In this document: positions 37,595 through 44,687 of the stretch, piece by piece
How the letters are laid out: each line of letters begins with the position of its first letter
How positions within the stretch are numbered: the stretch's first letter is position 1
Origin: Alphaproteobacteria bacterium
GTDB lineage: Bacteria; Pseudomonadota; Alphaproteobacteria; Rs-D84
Assembly (NCBI GenBank): GCA_015062495.1
Contig: SUUN01000002.1
Span: forward strand, 223,210 to 287,209
DNA length: 64,000 bases
Reading direction: 5' to 3'
Notes under the pieces: generated by a model
Seen by the model: the letters and a program-made list of their open reading frames with translations, nothing else
Databases searched by the model: none
What the model was told of the DNA's origin: nothing
Translations under genes and position numbers: made by a program

Positions 37595-38620
37595 TTAAAA
37601 AGTCAATCGTAACCCGGCTGAAATAAAAGGTGTTTTTGATGTTAATCCACCTGATATCCACCCGTCTACATTTTCGCTGTATTTATACCGGAACGAAGCA
37701 ATCCCCATATGGTCGATAAAGTCATCCACATCTGATTGCCACACGCCTGTGTCTGACATCATATACGTCACAGAAACACTGTACCGCAGTAAATCATAAC
37801 TGACCCCTGTTCCAACGACGAATCCGTCTGAAATATCGCCGACTGGGTTGTTATCATAAATCACACGTCCCGACAATCCCCAAACCCAACTGTTGTATTG
37901 CAGGTTCATTCCCATTGACATCTGTGCACGCCAATCGGCGGTGACGCCTGGGGTGTACACTTCGTTATCAAAATCGCGTGGATTATCCATAAACGACATC
38001 CCCAGCGCATATGCGGTCTTGACCTTGCCTGATGGGCGACGTATTTTTAACCCTGCGTCCACTGCCCAGTCATAGTTATTTGCAAACCCAGATGCGGAAA
38101 TACCATACTGTGCGCCATTTGTTGGCGTTGATACAATATTAACACGCGGGTCAGACCGCCCAGATGTCAGTGTTGTATCTGCGATAATTGGGCCATCTGG
38201 GATAATTTTTTCATTATACAACGGTCGGTCATTTATGCGCAGTCCCCCAACGTCCGGCAATCCAACCCCCAGTTTTCGTGCAATTGAATCCGTTAAACCA
38301 AATTCGACGCGCCCCAATTCACGCGATTCAATATATCCAAACACTTCACGCGACAGGTTACCTTTGTCCAACGCCGCTTTGTCCAGTGCGTAAACCGCCC
38401 CAATTTTATAGTCATCATTTGCCGCGTACGTTAATTGTGCGCGCCCGCGCCAATCCCCAATCCCCAGTGGTGTTTCAAAGTCTGGATTAATCACCCCGCC
38501 CGTTGCATATCCGGTAAGTTTTGCGGAAAATTTTCCCATATCATATTGCAACGCATGTGCCACATTTGGCATCAAAACACACATTGCCAAAGCGGCATAT
38601 ATTTTCATTAATTTGAACAT
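37595..38620 (-). CDS. Gram-negative-type porin
   Basis: 341 residues, signal peptide ending HALQYD, barrel strands throughout, and terminal FISAGLRLTF beta-signal. Segments LTGYATGGVIN, GDWRGRAQLTYAANDDYKIGAVYALDKAALD, EVFGYIESRELGRVEFGLTDS resemble trimeric general porins (Porin_4 type), with VEFGLTDS in the place of the usual G-x-V-x-x-G-R loop-3 region. Forms a diffusion channel in the outer membrane. Starts immediately after the rpoH stop, so it may be co-transcribed with this sigma factor; GGGG lies 11 bases before ATG 38620. Confidence 0.8.
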   Translation of the reverse strand: MFKLMKIYAALAMCVLMPNVAHALQYDMGKFSAKLTGYATGGVINPDFETPLGIGDWRGRAQLTYAANDDYKIGAVYALDKAALDKGNLSREVFGYIESRELGRVEFGLTDSIARKLGVGLPDVGGLRINDRPLYNEKIIPDGPIIADTTLTSGRSDPRVNIVSTPTNGAQYGISASGFANNYDWAVDAGLKIRRPSGKVKTAYALGMSFMDNPRDFDNEVYTPGVTADWRAQMSMGMNLQYNSWVWGLSGRVIYDNNPVGDISDGFVVGTGVSYDLLRYSVSVTYMMSDTGVWQSDVDDFIDHMGIASFRYKYSENVDGWISGGLTSKTPFISAGLRLTF

Positions 38621-39535
38621 TTAATTTTGTTCCCCTGTTTCCTTTAAAATCGCATCACGCAGTTTGTTATATGCGCGTTCTTCGATTTGGCGTACGCGTT
38701 CACGCGAAATGCCATATTTCTGGGACAGCGATTCCAACGTCGCCACTGGTTGTTGTAATCGGCGTGCGGTTAAAATTGCGCGGTCGCGTTCTGACATTTT
38801 TTCCAAATGTTTTTTCAATAAATCATATCCGCGTCGGCGAAATTCGATTTGTTCCAGTGTTTCTTCAATTGTCTCGCGCCCGTCCGTCATATTCGACAGG
38901 ATATCCGTCGCCCCATCTTCGGAATTCAGTGGCGCATTCAGCGAAACATCGCGTGCCCCAACACGTGTTGCCATGCGTTCCACGTCGCGTTCCGGCACGT
39001 CCAGGTATTCGGCAATTTGTTTTGTCTGCTCGTCTGACAGATTGTTATCCATAATCCCCAACGCCCGTTTTGCCCGTGCCAGATTAAAGAACACACGCTT
39101 TTGATTTGCACTTGTTCCAATTCGCACAATAGACCAGTTGTTTAAAATTGTTTCATAAATCTCGGCCTTGATCCAGAACATCGCATATGTAGAAAACCGA
39201 AACCCTTTGTCTGGGTCAAATTTTTGTAATGCCTGCATCAGCCCCATATTACCACTGGCGATTAATTCGCCGACGGGAATTCCATAGTTCTTATAGTCAT
39301 ACGCCACCGACACCACCAGGCGCAGATGACTGGCCACCAATTTTTCCGCTGCAAACTTGTCCTGGTTTTGCACCCATTTTGTGGCGTATTCATATTCTTG
39401 TTCTGCGGTCAGGACAGGAATTTTTTGCACATTTTGAATATACTGTGCCAGCGACGTATCATCGCTGACGCCACGTGCGGCAACGATATTGGTATTATTT
39501 TTTGCTGGTAATGTGGTCTTGATTTCCTTGCTCAT
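38621..39535 (-). CDS. rpoH: RNA polymerase sigma-32 factor RpoH
   Basis: 304 residues. Region 2 (KLVASHLRLVVSVAYDYKNYG, GELIASGNMGLMQALQKFDPDKGFRFSTYAMFWIKAEIYE), the RpoH box-like NQKRVFFNLARAKRALG, region 3, and region 4 helix-turn-helix (LESLSQKYGISRERVRQIEERA). The RpoH box separates it from RpoD. Controls the heat-shock response. Upstream 5' region carries no clear Shine-Dalgarno. Confidence 0.93.
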   Translation of the reverse strand: MSKEIKTTLPAKNNTNIVAARGVSDDTSLAQYIQNVQKIPVLTAEQEYEYATKWVQNQDKFAAEKLVASHLRLVVSVAYDYKNYGIPVGELIASGNMGLMQALQKFDPDKGFRFSTYAMFWIKAEIYETILNNWSIVRIGTSANQKRVFFNLARAKRALGIMDNNLSDEQTKQIAEYLDVPERDVERMATRVGARDVSLNAPLNSEDGATDILSNMTDGRETIEETLEQIEFRRRGYDLLKKHLEKMSERDRAILTARRLQQPVATLESLSQKYGISRERVRQIEERAYNKLRDAILKETGEQN

Positions 39536-39589
39536 AACTTTTATAGTATATCATAAATTAATAATTATCAAGCACAGGAGAATAGTATC

Positions 39590-40240
39590 ATGGCAACCAT
39601 GCTGGAAAGAAATAAAAAAGTCAAAGCCCCACAAAAAACCCGCGCCGAACATATGGAAGACGCCCTTTATCGCGAGGTTTGGGAAGATGTCAACAACGAA
39701 AAAACGATGCAGTTTATCAAAAAATATTCCAAGCATATGATGGTTGCTGCCCTGATGATTTTGATTGTTGCAACGGGTATCCAGATTGGTATTCGTACAC
39801 ATCGTGCAAACAAAATTGCGACTGCAAACGCCTATGAAATGGCGATTGAAAACCGGGATGCAAATGCATTGGCGGCGTTGGCGGATAATGCGTCGGGCGC
39901 AACGGCGGATCTGGCCTTGTTCCAGGCATATTTGTTGGACAACGATGTAAACAAATTGGAAAAATTGGCAAACGACGGCAATACACGTGATTTTCGTGAT
40001 TTAGCACGCCTGCATATTGTGGGTATCCGTGGCGATGATATGACGGCCCAGGATATGAAAAAATACCTGTCTGATATGGATTCAAAATCATCACCATTTT
40101 ATTACAGTGCGCGTATAACACTGGCCCAGAAATATTTATCAGAAAACAACACATCTGCTGCGAATGAAATTCTGGACGAAATAATTGCCGATAAAAATGC
40201 GCCATCAACAATTGCGGCAACCGCGGCGACACTGCGTTAA
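39590..40240 (+). CDS. YfgM-like tetratricopeptide membrane protein
   Basis: 216 residues: cytoplasmic basic N-terminus, one span (about 49-66, MMVAALMILIVATGIQIGI), then periplasmic helical repeats (YEMAIENRDANALAALADNA; LAQKYLSENNTSAANEILDEII). Same architecture and neighbour as YfgM, which lies before bamB and acts as a periplasmic chaperone near the Sec translocon. The stop overlaps the next start as TAATG. Confidence 0.8.
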   Translation: MATMLERNKKVKAPQKTRAEHMEDALYREVWEDVNNEKTMQFIKKYSKHMMVAALMILIVATGIQIGIRTHRANKIATANAYEMAIENRDANALAALADNASGATADLALFQAYLLDNDVNKLEKLANDGNTRDFRDLARLHIVGIRGDDMTAQDMKKYLSDMDSKSSPFYYSARITLAQKYLSENNTSAANEILDEIIADKNAPSTIAATAATLR

Positions 40241-40251
40241 TGGTGATTATT

Positions 40252-40986
40252 ATGCGTCGGATTATTGCGATTTTGTGCTGTTTATTTGCGGTTGCGTCCT
40301 GTGACAAGCATGACCCAATTTTGCCAGGCACGCGTACACCAATTTTTGACACAGACCGTGTAAGCGTTCAAAACAAAGTCATTGAACAGATACCAGAATC
40401 TGCGCATATTGTCGATAATTCCGATTGTCCCTATACGCGCGATTCAGACAATGTTGTATGGGATGGTACGCGCAAAATTTTCAGTGGTTTTCCAACAAAC
40501 AATACTGTATCGGCCCCCGTTCATCCTGTTTGCAGTGGCAAATATGTCTATGTGGGCCTGTCGACCGGTGAACTTGTAAAAATAAACCCAAAAAATCGCC
40601 AGATTATGTGGATTGCAGACATTTATCGTGCCAGCAATATGACCGGTGGCGCATCGATGGTTGATATTATTGCACCCGTTGTCCCCTATGGCGATTCCGT
40701 CTATGTGGGTGGTTTGGCGGATGCGTTTTGTCGTGTAAATGCGTCCACAGGTGCAAAAAAATGGTGTGTAAATATCGGTGTTGCATCACCATTTGTGATT
40801 GCGGGTGATTACGCGTTTGTTGTTGGTACAGATTCGAACCTGTACGCGGTATCTTTGCGTGACGGGACGGTTTTTTGGCGTACAGATGTAGAATCACAAA
40901 CGGGCGCAACCTATGCAAATGGGCGCATAACGGTTGGCCGCGAAGTGTTTAATGCATCAGACGGCAAAAAAATACTGGACAAATAA
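40252..40986 (+). CDS. bamB: BamB-like beta-propeller lipoprotein
   Basis: 244 residues. Lipobox FAVASC, then PQQ-type repeats (YVYVGLSTGELVKINPKNRQIMWIADI, SVYVGGLADAFCRVNASTGAKKWCVNIG, YAFVVGTDSNLYAVSLRDGTVFWRTDV). BamB is an accessory of the outer-membrane barrel assembly complex, normally ~380 residues with eight blades; here only four or five repeats fit. An alternative ATG at 40240 overlaps the previous stop; GGTG sits 8 bases before ATG 40252 and the lipoprotein signal begins there. Confidence 0.78.
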   Translation: MRRIIAILCCLFAVASCDKHDPILPGTRTPIFDTDRVSVQNKVIEQIPESAHIVDNSDCPYTRDSDNVVWDGTRKIFSGFPTNNTVSAPVHPVCSGKYVYVGLSTGELVKINPKNRQIMWIADIYRASNMTGGASMVDIIAPVVPYGDSVYVGGLADAFCRVNASTGAKKWCVNIGVASPFVIAGDYAFVVGTDSNLYAVSLRDGTVFWRTDVESQTGATYANGRITVGREVFNASDGKKILDK

Positions 40987-41024
40987 AAAAATATATTATA
41001 TCATTCGTCCGCTATTAAGGCTTC

Positions 41025-41101
41025 GGGTGTTTAGCTCAGTTGATTAGAGCATCTCGTTTACACCGAGAGGGTCGGGGGTTTGAGTCCCTCAACACCCACC
41101 A
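41025..41101 (+). tRNA. tRNA-Val (TAC)
   Basis: 77-nt cloverleaf, acceptor GGGTGTT/AACACCC, anticodon loop TTTACAC on stem TCTCG/CGAGA, T loop TTTGAGT, encoded CCA. No 3'-end duplicate follows. Confidence 0.96.
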
Positions 41102-41107
41102 AAAATT

Positions 41108-41131
41108 AAACCGCCACACGGCGGATTTTTT
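41108..41131 (+). terminator. Terminator of tRNA-Val (TAC)
   Basis: CCGCC-ACAC-GGCGG stem followed by ATTTTTT. Confidence 0.85.
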
Positions 41132-41174
41132 ATCCAAAAATTCACGGTTATTTATAAATCAAAGGGATTATTAT

Positions 41175-42122
41175 ATGATTTTTGAAAGGGGATGGTTTTT
41201 GCATAAAATGAACAAACATGCACCGCGTGGCTATAAATTTGTTGCAATTGGCGACGAAGGGCGCATTGCGATGTATGCGCCGGAATTTATGGGAAATCAG
41301 TCGCCGATTGGTCCTTTTTTATCGTGTTTTTCATTTGATTTATTGGACAATGTTTATGGTGGTTTGATGACGCGTCGTTCGTCCCATATGTCCCAGGGTG
41401 CATTGCCGATTGATTACATTTATTCATATGAATTGACGCGCCCACAAAACGTATCGCCGGATGCCAAGTATGAAATATATCGTTCTGTCGCCGCCCAGCA
41501 TATGCGTACATACTGTCGTCCACATCCAATAATGATACGAAAAAATGCGATTTTGGTTCAGGGTATGTTGGATAAAAATGCATATTTACCAGATTTTTTG
41601 CATTCACGTGTTAAAGACTATGTTAACAAGTGCGTGTGGTATGCCATTGAACGCGTATTTTCATCCATGATGATTTGTGATATGAAATACTATCAATCCG
41701 AATACAGAAAAAAGATGGATGAGCTGGGTATTGAATATGGTCGCAAATTTGGTGTTTTGGATATTGAGAAAAAGACCTTTGAAAAACGTTATGCAGAATT
41801 GACCGCCAAAATCGAAGAATTGCAATATGATATCTTGCCGCGCCAGGAAAAATCACTGGAACGCGCGATTTCGCGCGAAGCGACGCCTGAAAAACAGCAA
41901 ACCCTGCAAAAGCAATTAGATGCATCAAAAACAAAATTGTCTGAATTTACGCGGGAAAAGCAAAGCCTTGAACCCAACATGTACGATTCCCCGGCCCAGC
42001 ATATGTTACCGGGTGTATTCTTTGACCGTGGTACGCCGGTTATACCAAAATTGCCACGTAATAAAGTAATGCAAATGTTACAGTTGTTGTGCATGCGTGA
42101 AACAAAATTAAAAAATAAATAG
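41175..42122 (+). CDS. Unknown protein with C-terminal coiled coil
   Basis: 315 residues, no signal peptide or membrane span. The N-terminal ~190 residues contain aromatic-rich segments (FVAIGDEGRIAMYAPEFM, FLSCFSFDLLDNVYGGLM, DYIYSYELTRPQN). Residues ~195-270 form a coiled coil (KTFEKRYAELTAKIEELQYDIL ... KQLDASKTKLSEFTREKQSL). The tail is basic. I recognise no family. ATG at 41175 follows AAAGGG by 8 bases; an internal ATG at 41208 is an alternative. Single gene with its own terminator. Confidence 0.65.
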   Translation: MIFERGWFLHKMNKHAPRGYKFVAIGDEGRIAMYAPEFMGNQSPIGPFLSCFSFDLLDNVYGGLMTRRSSHMSQGALPIDYIYSYELTRPQNVSPDAKYEIYRSVAAQHMRTYCRPHPIMIRKNAILVQGMLDKNAYLPDFLHSRVKDYVNKCVWYAIERVFSSMMICDMKYYQSEYRKKMDELGIEYGRKFGVLDIEKKTFEKRYAELTAKIEELQYDILPRQEKSLERAISREATPEKQQTLQKQLDASKTKLSEFTREKQSLEPNMYDSPAQHMLPGVFFDRGTPVIPKLPRNKVMQMLQLLCMRETKLKNK

Positions 42123-42126
42123 TTTA

Positions 42127-42157
42127 AAAGCCCGGAAATCCGGGCGTTAATTTTTTT
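42127..42157 (+). terminator. Terminator after unknown gene
   Basis: GCCCGG-AAAT-CCGGGC stem; T tract starts five bases after the stem. Confidence 0.65.
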
Positions 42158-42213
42158 GTGTTTTTTAATAATATGGTCTAGAATAAACACGGTAATAAAA
42201 CAAAGGGGAAAAT

Positions 42214-42852
42214 ATGAAAAGAACGATTTCAATTTTTGCGGTTTTGGCATTGGTTTCGGCCTGCACGACCGTTAATCCATATACAGGCCAGACACAAACG
42301 GCAAAATCCACATGGGGCACTGCAATTGGCGCGGCGACCGGCGCCCTGATTGGCAGCACGCAAAGCAGCGAAGGTGCATTAATCGGTGGCCTGGCGGGTG
42401 CGGCCGTTGGTGGCGGTGTTGGTTATTATCTGGATGTCCAGGCGGCGGAACTGCGCGCGGAACTGGTGTCAACCGGGGTTCAGGTTGTCGAAGATTCTGA
42501 CAGTATTCGTTTAATTATGCCGGGCAATATCACATTTAAAACGGATTCTGCGGATATAAATTCATCGTTCTATCCGGTTTTAAATTCGGTTGCGCGCGTT
42601 TTGAACAAGTATTCAAATTCAACAGTTATGGTATCCGGCCATACCGACAGCACCGGCAGTGCCGATTACAATCTGAAACTGTCGCGTGAACGTGCAGGGT
42701 CTGTGGCTGCATACCTCCAGGGCCAGGGTGTAAAACAATCCCGGTTCGAGGTTATGGGGCTGGGGTCATCTAATCCAATCGCGTCGAATTCAACTGTCGA
42801 TGGTCGCGCGTTGAACCGTCGTGTTGAAATCAAGATTATTCCAAATAAATAA
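42214..42852 (+). CDS. OmpA-family lipoprotein with glycine zipper
   Basis: 212 residues. Lipobox VSAC (Cys17), a glycine-zipper membrane-interacting part (GTAIGAATGALIGS ... GALIGGLAGAAVGGGVGYYLD, about 36-72), and a C-terminal OmpA peptidoglycan-binding domain: ITFKTDSADINSSFYPVL, VSGHTDSTGSADYNLKLSRERAGSVAAYL, ALNRRVEIKI with the Asp and Arg that bind diaminopimelate. Similar to YiaD-type lipoproteins; ties the outer membrane to the cell wall. Confidence 0.9.
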   Translation: MKRTISIFAVLALVSACTTVNPYTGQTQTAKSTWGTAIGAATGALIGSTQSSEGALIGGLAGAAVGGGVGYYLDVQAAELRAELVSTGVQVVEDSDSIRLIMPGNITFKTDSADINSSFYPVLNSVARVLNKYSNSTVMVSGHTDSTGSADYNLKLSRERAGSVAAYLQGQGVKQSRFEVMGLGSSNPIASNSTVDGRALNRRVEIKIIPNK

Positions 42853-42853
42853 G

Positions 42854-42880
42854 AAAAAACCGGCAATCGCCGGTTTTTTT
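42854..42880. terminator. Bidirectional terminator
   Basis: AAAAAACCGGC-AATC-GCCGGTTTTTTT hairpin between convergent genes. Confidence 0.85.
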
Positions 42881-43418
42881 AGTTTGTATAATAACAATCG
42901 CCCGAATATTCACCACTGCCACTGTCATCAGAAAACGTGTTGCCCGATGGGATAAAGCATTCGGTAACACTGGTTGCGCCCGGTCCAGTGGTTGTGCCAT
43001 ATACCCCGCCTGACGATGGGCAACGATAACACCCGGCAAAGTAATCCCCGTATTGTTCTGTATATGTGTATGTTGGTGTGCCGTAATATCCTGTGTCGCA
43101 TAGCAGTGTCCCAGTTGCAATTAGATTATCCCCGCCATAAACACCACAGTTACACGAATATGTACTTTCGCCACAATCCAGACTGATTTGTCGTGTAAAT
43201 GATGTTTGGTATGTACCGGCTGATAACGCAGGTTGATATACGTATCCATCGGGTGTTGTTGCTGTACCACTACAAAAACTGCATATGTTATCACAGGTGC
43301 TGTCGGGTGTTTGTTGGTTCTTGCATGTGCTCAGGTAACAGGCCGCCGGATTTAGTGTAATCGCAAACGCATTTCCGGTCACCATTATCGCCGTTGTTAA
43401 AAATAAAATTTTTTTCAT
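42879..43418 (-). CDS. Small Cys-rich secreted protein, unknown
   Basis: 179 residues, signal peptide MKKILFLTTAIMVTGNAFA. Mature part has about 14 cysteines, with Tyr/Gly-rich repeats ending GCYRCPSSGGVYGTTTGPGATSVTECFIPSG and GEYSGDCYYTN, suggesting small disulfide-knotted EGF-like modules. The short modules recall the C-terminal part of the 742-residue protein at 35325. Family unknown. GGGAGATAG precedes the start; a candidate structured RNA and its terminator lie directly upstream on the same strand. Confidence 0.68.
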   Translation of the reverse strand: MKKILFLTTAIMVTGNAFAITLNPAACYLSTCKNQQTPDSTCDNICSFCSGTATTPDGYVYQPALSAGTYQTSFTRQISLDCGESTYSCNCGVYGGDNLIATGTLLCDTGYYGTPTYTYTEQYGDYFAGCYRCPSSGGVYGTTTGPGATSVTECFIPSGNTFSDDSGSGEYSGDCYYTN

Positions 43419-43438
43419 TTTCTATCTCCCTTTGTTTT

Positions 43439-43680
43439 GAAAAAACAAAACCGTCAAATTTGACGGTCGGGAAGTTAGAAAAATCATAATTTGGAATGAC
43501 CTTGTGGATTTCGTGCGTATGCACTGTTTTATAGCCACAACTTCCCGACCAATTCGGTCGGGATACAGAAAAAGTTGGCGTAATAAACGCCTTCTAATAT
43601 TCTGATCGGATAACAGCGCACTTCTGCACCGCCAAATTATGGGATTTTCTAAGTCCCGAACCCAACTTCCACTTGGATTC
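43439..43680 (-). ncRNA. Candidate structured RNA, ~240 nt
   Basis: Bounded by a promoter (43687-43715) and an intrinsic terminator (CCGTCAAATTTGACGG then TTTTGTTTTTT, ending 43439). Ends pair in a ~25-bp interrupted helix: minus-strand segments around 43667-43632 and 43495-43468 match over GTxCGGGA, TTAGAAAA and CATAATTTGG. Inside lie hairpins CAGAA...GGCGT-TTATT-ACGCC...TTCTG, CCCGACC-GAATT-GGTCGGG and GTGG...GTGC-ATAC-GCAC...CCAC. An open frame from 43682 exists, but its ATG is 4 bases from the -10 and lacks a ribosome site. It does not look like RNase P RNA, SRP RNA or tmRNA; 6S RNA cannot be excluded. Confidence 0.6.
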
Positions 43681-43686
43681 ATATGT

Positions 43687-43715
43687 ATTATATGCCACCG
43701 CAATCAAAAACACAA
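43687..43715 (-). promoter_or_regulatory. Promoter of candidate RNA
   Basis: TTGTGT at 43710-43715, 17-base spacer, perfect TATAAT at 43687-43692. Confidence 0.65.
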
Positions 43716-43740
43716 TTGCTTATATAAATAAAATTTAGTG

Positions 43741-43766
43741 GCGGCGTGCGACAAATGTCGCACACC
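43741..43766. other. Perfect hairpin upstream of RNA promoter
   Basis: GTGCGACA-AA-TGTCGCAC within 43741-43766, 8-bp perfect stem, no T tract; between the gpsA terminator and the candidate RNA promoter. Could be an operator. Confidence 0.4.
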
Positions 43767-43800
43767 ATAGTGCCATTACTTACCACTTACACTAACCACT

Positions 43801-43828
43801 AAAAAATCCCGCATGTGCGGGATTTTTT
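43801..43828 (-). terminator. Terminator after gpsA
   Basis: AAAAAATCCCGC-ATGT-GCGGGATTTTTT, overlapping the gpsA stop. Confidence 0.85.
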
Positions 43829-44687
43829 ATATATTTAATTTCTTTTGCATTTCGGTTAACACAGGAACGTCTATTCCTAAATCTTTGGCACGGGCAATCA
43901 GTCCGCCCAACGCGAATATCCCTTCAACTGTGCCTTGTGGTGGGTTGCCGTTGGCAATTGCCATGCCGCCCGCGAAATTCCGGCTGGTTGCGCTGGTCGC
44001 CGACAGGAACAAATCCCCAATCCCGCACAATCCCAAAAATGATCGCATCTGGCCACCCATTGCAATGCCTATTGCCATAACTTCGTTCCATGTGCGTGTG
44101 AATATCAGTGCACGTTCGTTTTCTGCGCACTTGACACTGTTATATCCACAAATCAATGCCACTGCATTTTTGCCAACGCCGCACACCTGTGTGCCGATAA
44201 TGTCGGAACTTGTTTCCAGATACAGTTTGTTTAGTGCGCCCTGCCCTGCGATAATTGCTTTGTCCGTTCCGGCCAGTGTTGACCCGGTTGGAACCCCTTG
44301 TGCAACTTCGGCGGCGAACTGCGGGCCCGACAAAACGCCAAAATCAACACATTCTGGAATTTCAGTTGCCAAAATTTCAGACATAAACTGGCCTGTGGTG
44401 TTTTCTGCCCCTTTGGTACAAATAATTATCGGTTGGCCGTTATATTCATTACGCGCTTTACGCATTGTTTCCCGGAAAAAAGCCCCCGGCGTCACCACCA
44501 ACCACGTGTCCATATCATGCATATCGGCCATATTCGCGGTCATACGAATGTTTTTTGGCATTACTACGCCATCAAAATCCTTGTGCAGGCCGTCATAAGA
44601 CCACAACACAACATCTGCCCCGCCCTGTGCGGACACGATTGCCAACGCAGTGCCCCATGCGCCCGCGCCAATTACACCAACTTTCAT
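43827..44687 (-). CDS. gpsA: Glycerol-3-phosphate dehydrogenase [NAD(P)+]
   Basis: 286 residues, short against ~320-340. N-terminal Rossmann VGVIGAGAWGTALA, VTPGAFFRETMR, CTKGAENTTGQ, SGPQFAAEVAQGVPTGSTLA, the C-terminal GVGKNAVALICG (catalytic Lys), GGQMRSFLGLCGIGDLFLSATSATSRNFAGG, and TVEGIFALGG. The missing residues are at the C-terminal end. Makes sn-glycerol-3-phosphate for phospholipids; plsY in this window uses acyl phosphate to acylate it. The start overlaps the TPR gene stop as ATGA. Confidence 0.92.
   Translation of the reverse strand: MKVGVIGAGAWGTALAIVSAQGGADVVLWSYDGLHKDFDGVVMPKNIRMTANMADMHDMDTWLVVTPGAFFRETMRKARNEYNGQPIIICTKGAENTTGQFMSEILATEIPECVDFGVLSGPQFAAEVAQGVPTGSTLAGTDKAIIAGQGALNKLYLETSSDIIGTQVCGVGKNAVALICGYNSVKCAENERALIFTRTWNEVMAIGIAMGGQMRSFLGLCGIGDLFLSATSATSRNFAGGMAIANGNPPQGTVEGIFALGGLIARAKDLGIDVPVLTEMQKKLNI

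Noticed and set aside
41040-41174. N-terminal extension of the 41175 gene through tRNA-Val
   Set aside because: The extension would translate the tRNA and its terminator; AAAGGG just before ATG 41175 marks the start.
43439-43680. RNase P RNA, tmRNA or SRP RNA at this site
   Set aside because: The conserved RNase P core (GAGGAAAGTCC-like), a tmRNA tag or CCA end, and the SRP GGAAGG/GCAGCCA loop motifs are all absent.
43422-43703. A 93-codon open frame on the minus strand across the candidate RNA
   Set aside because: Its internal ATG is only 4 bases from a perfect -10, with no ribosome site. The sequence is instead explained by long base-paired arms and a terminator, so I treat the frame as incidental.
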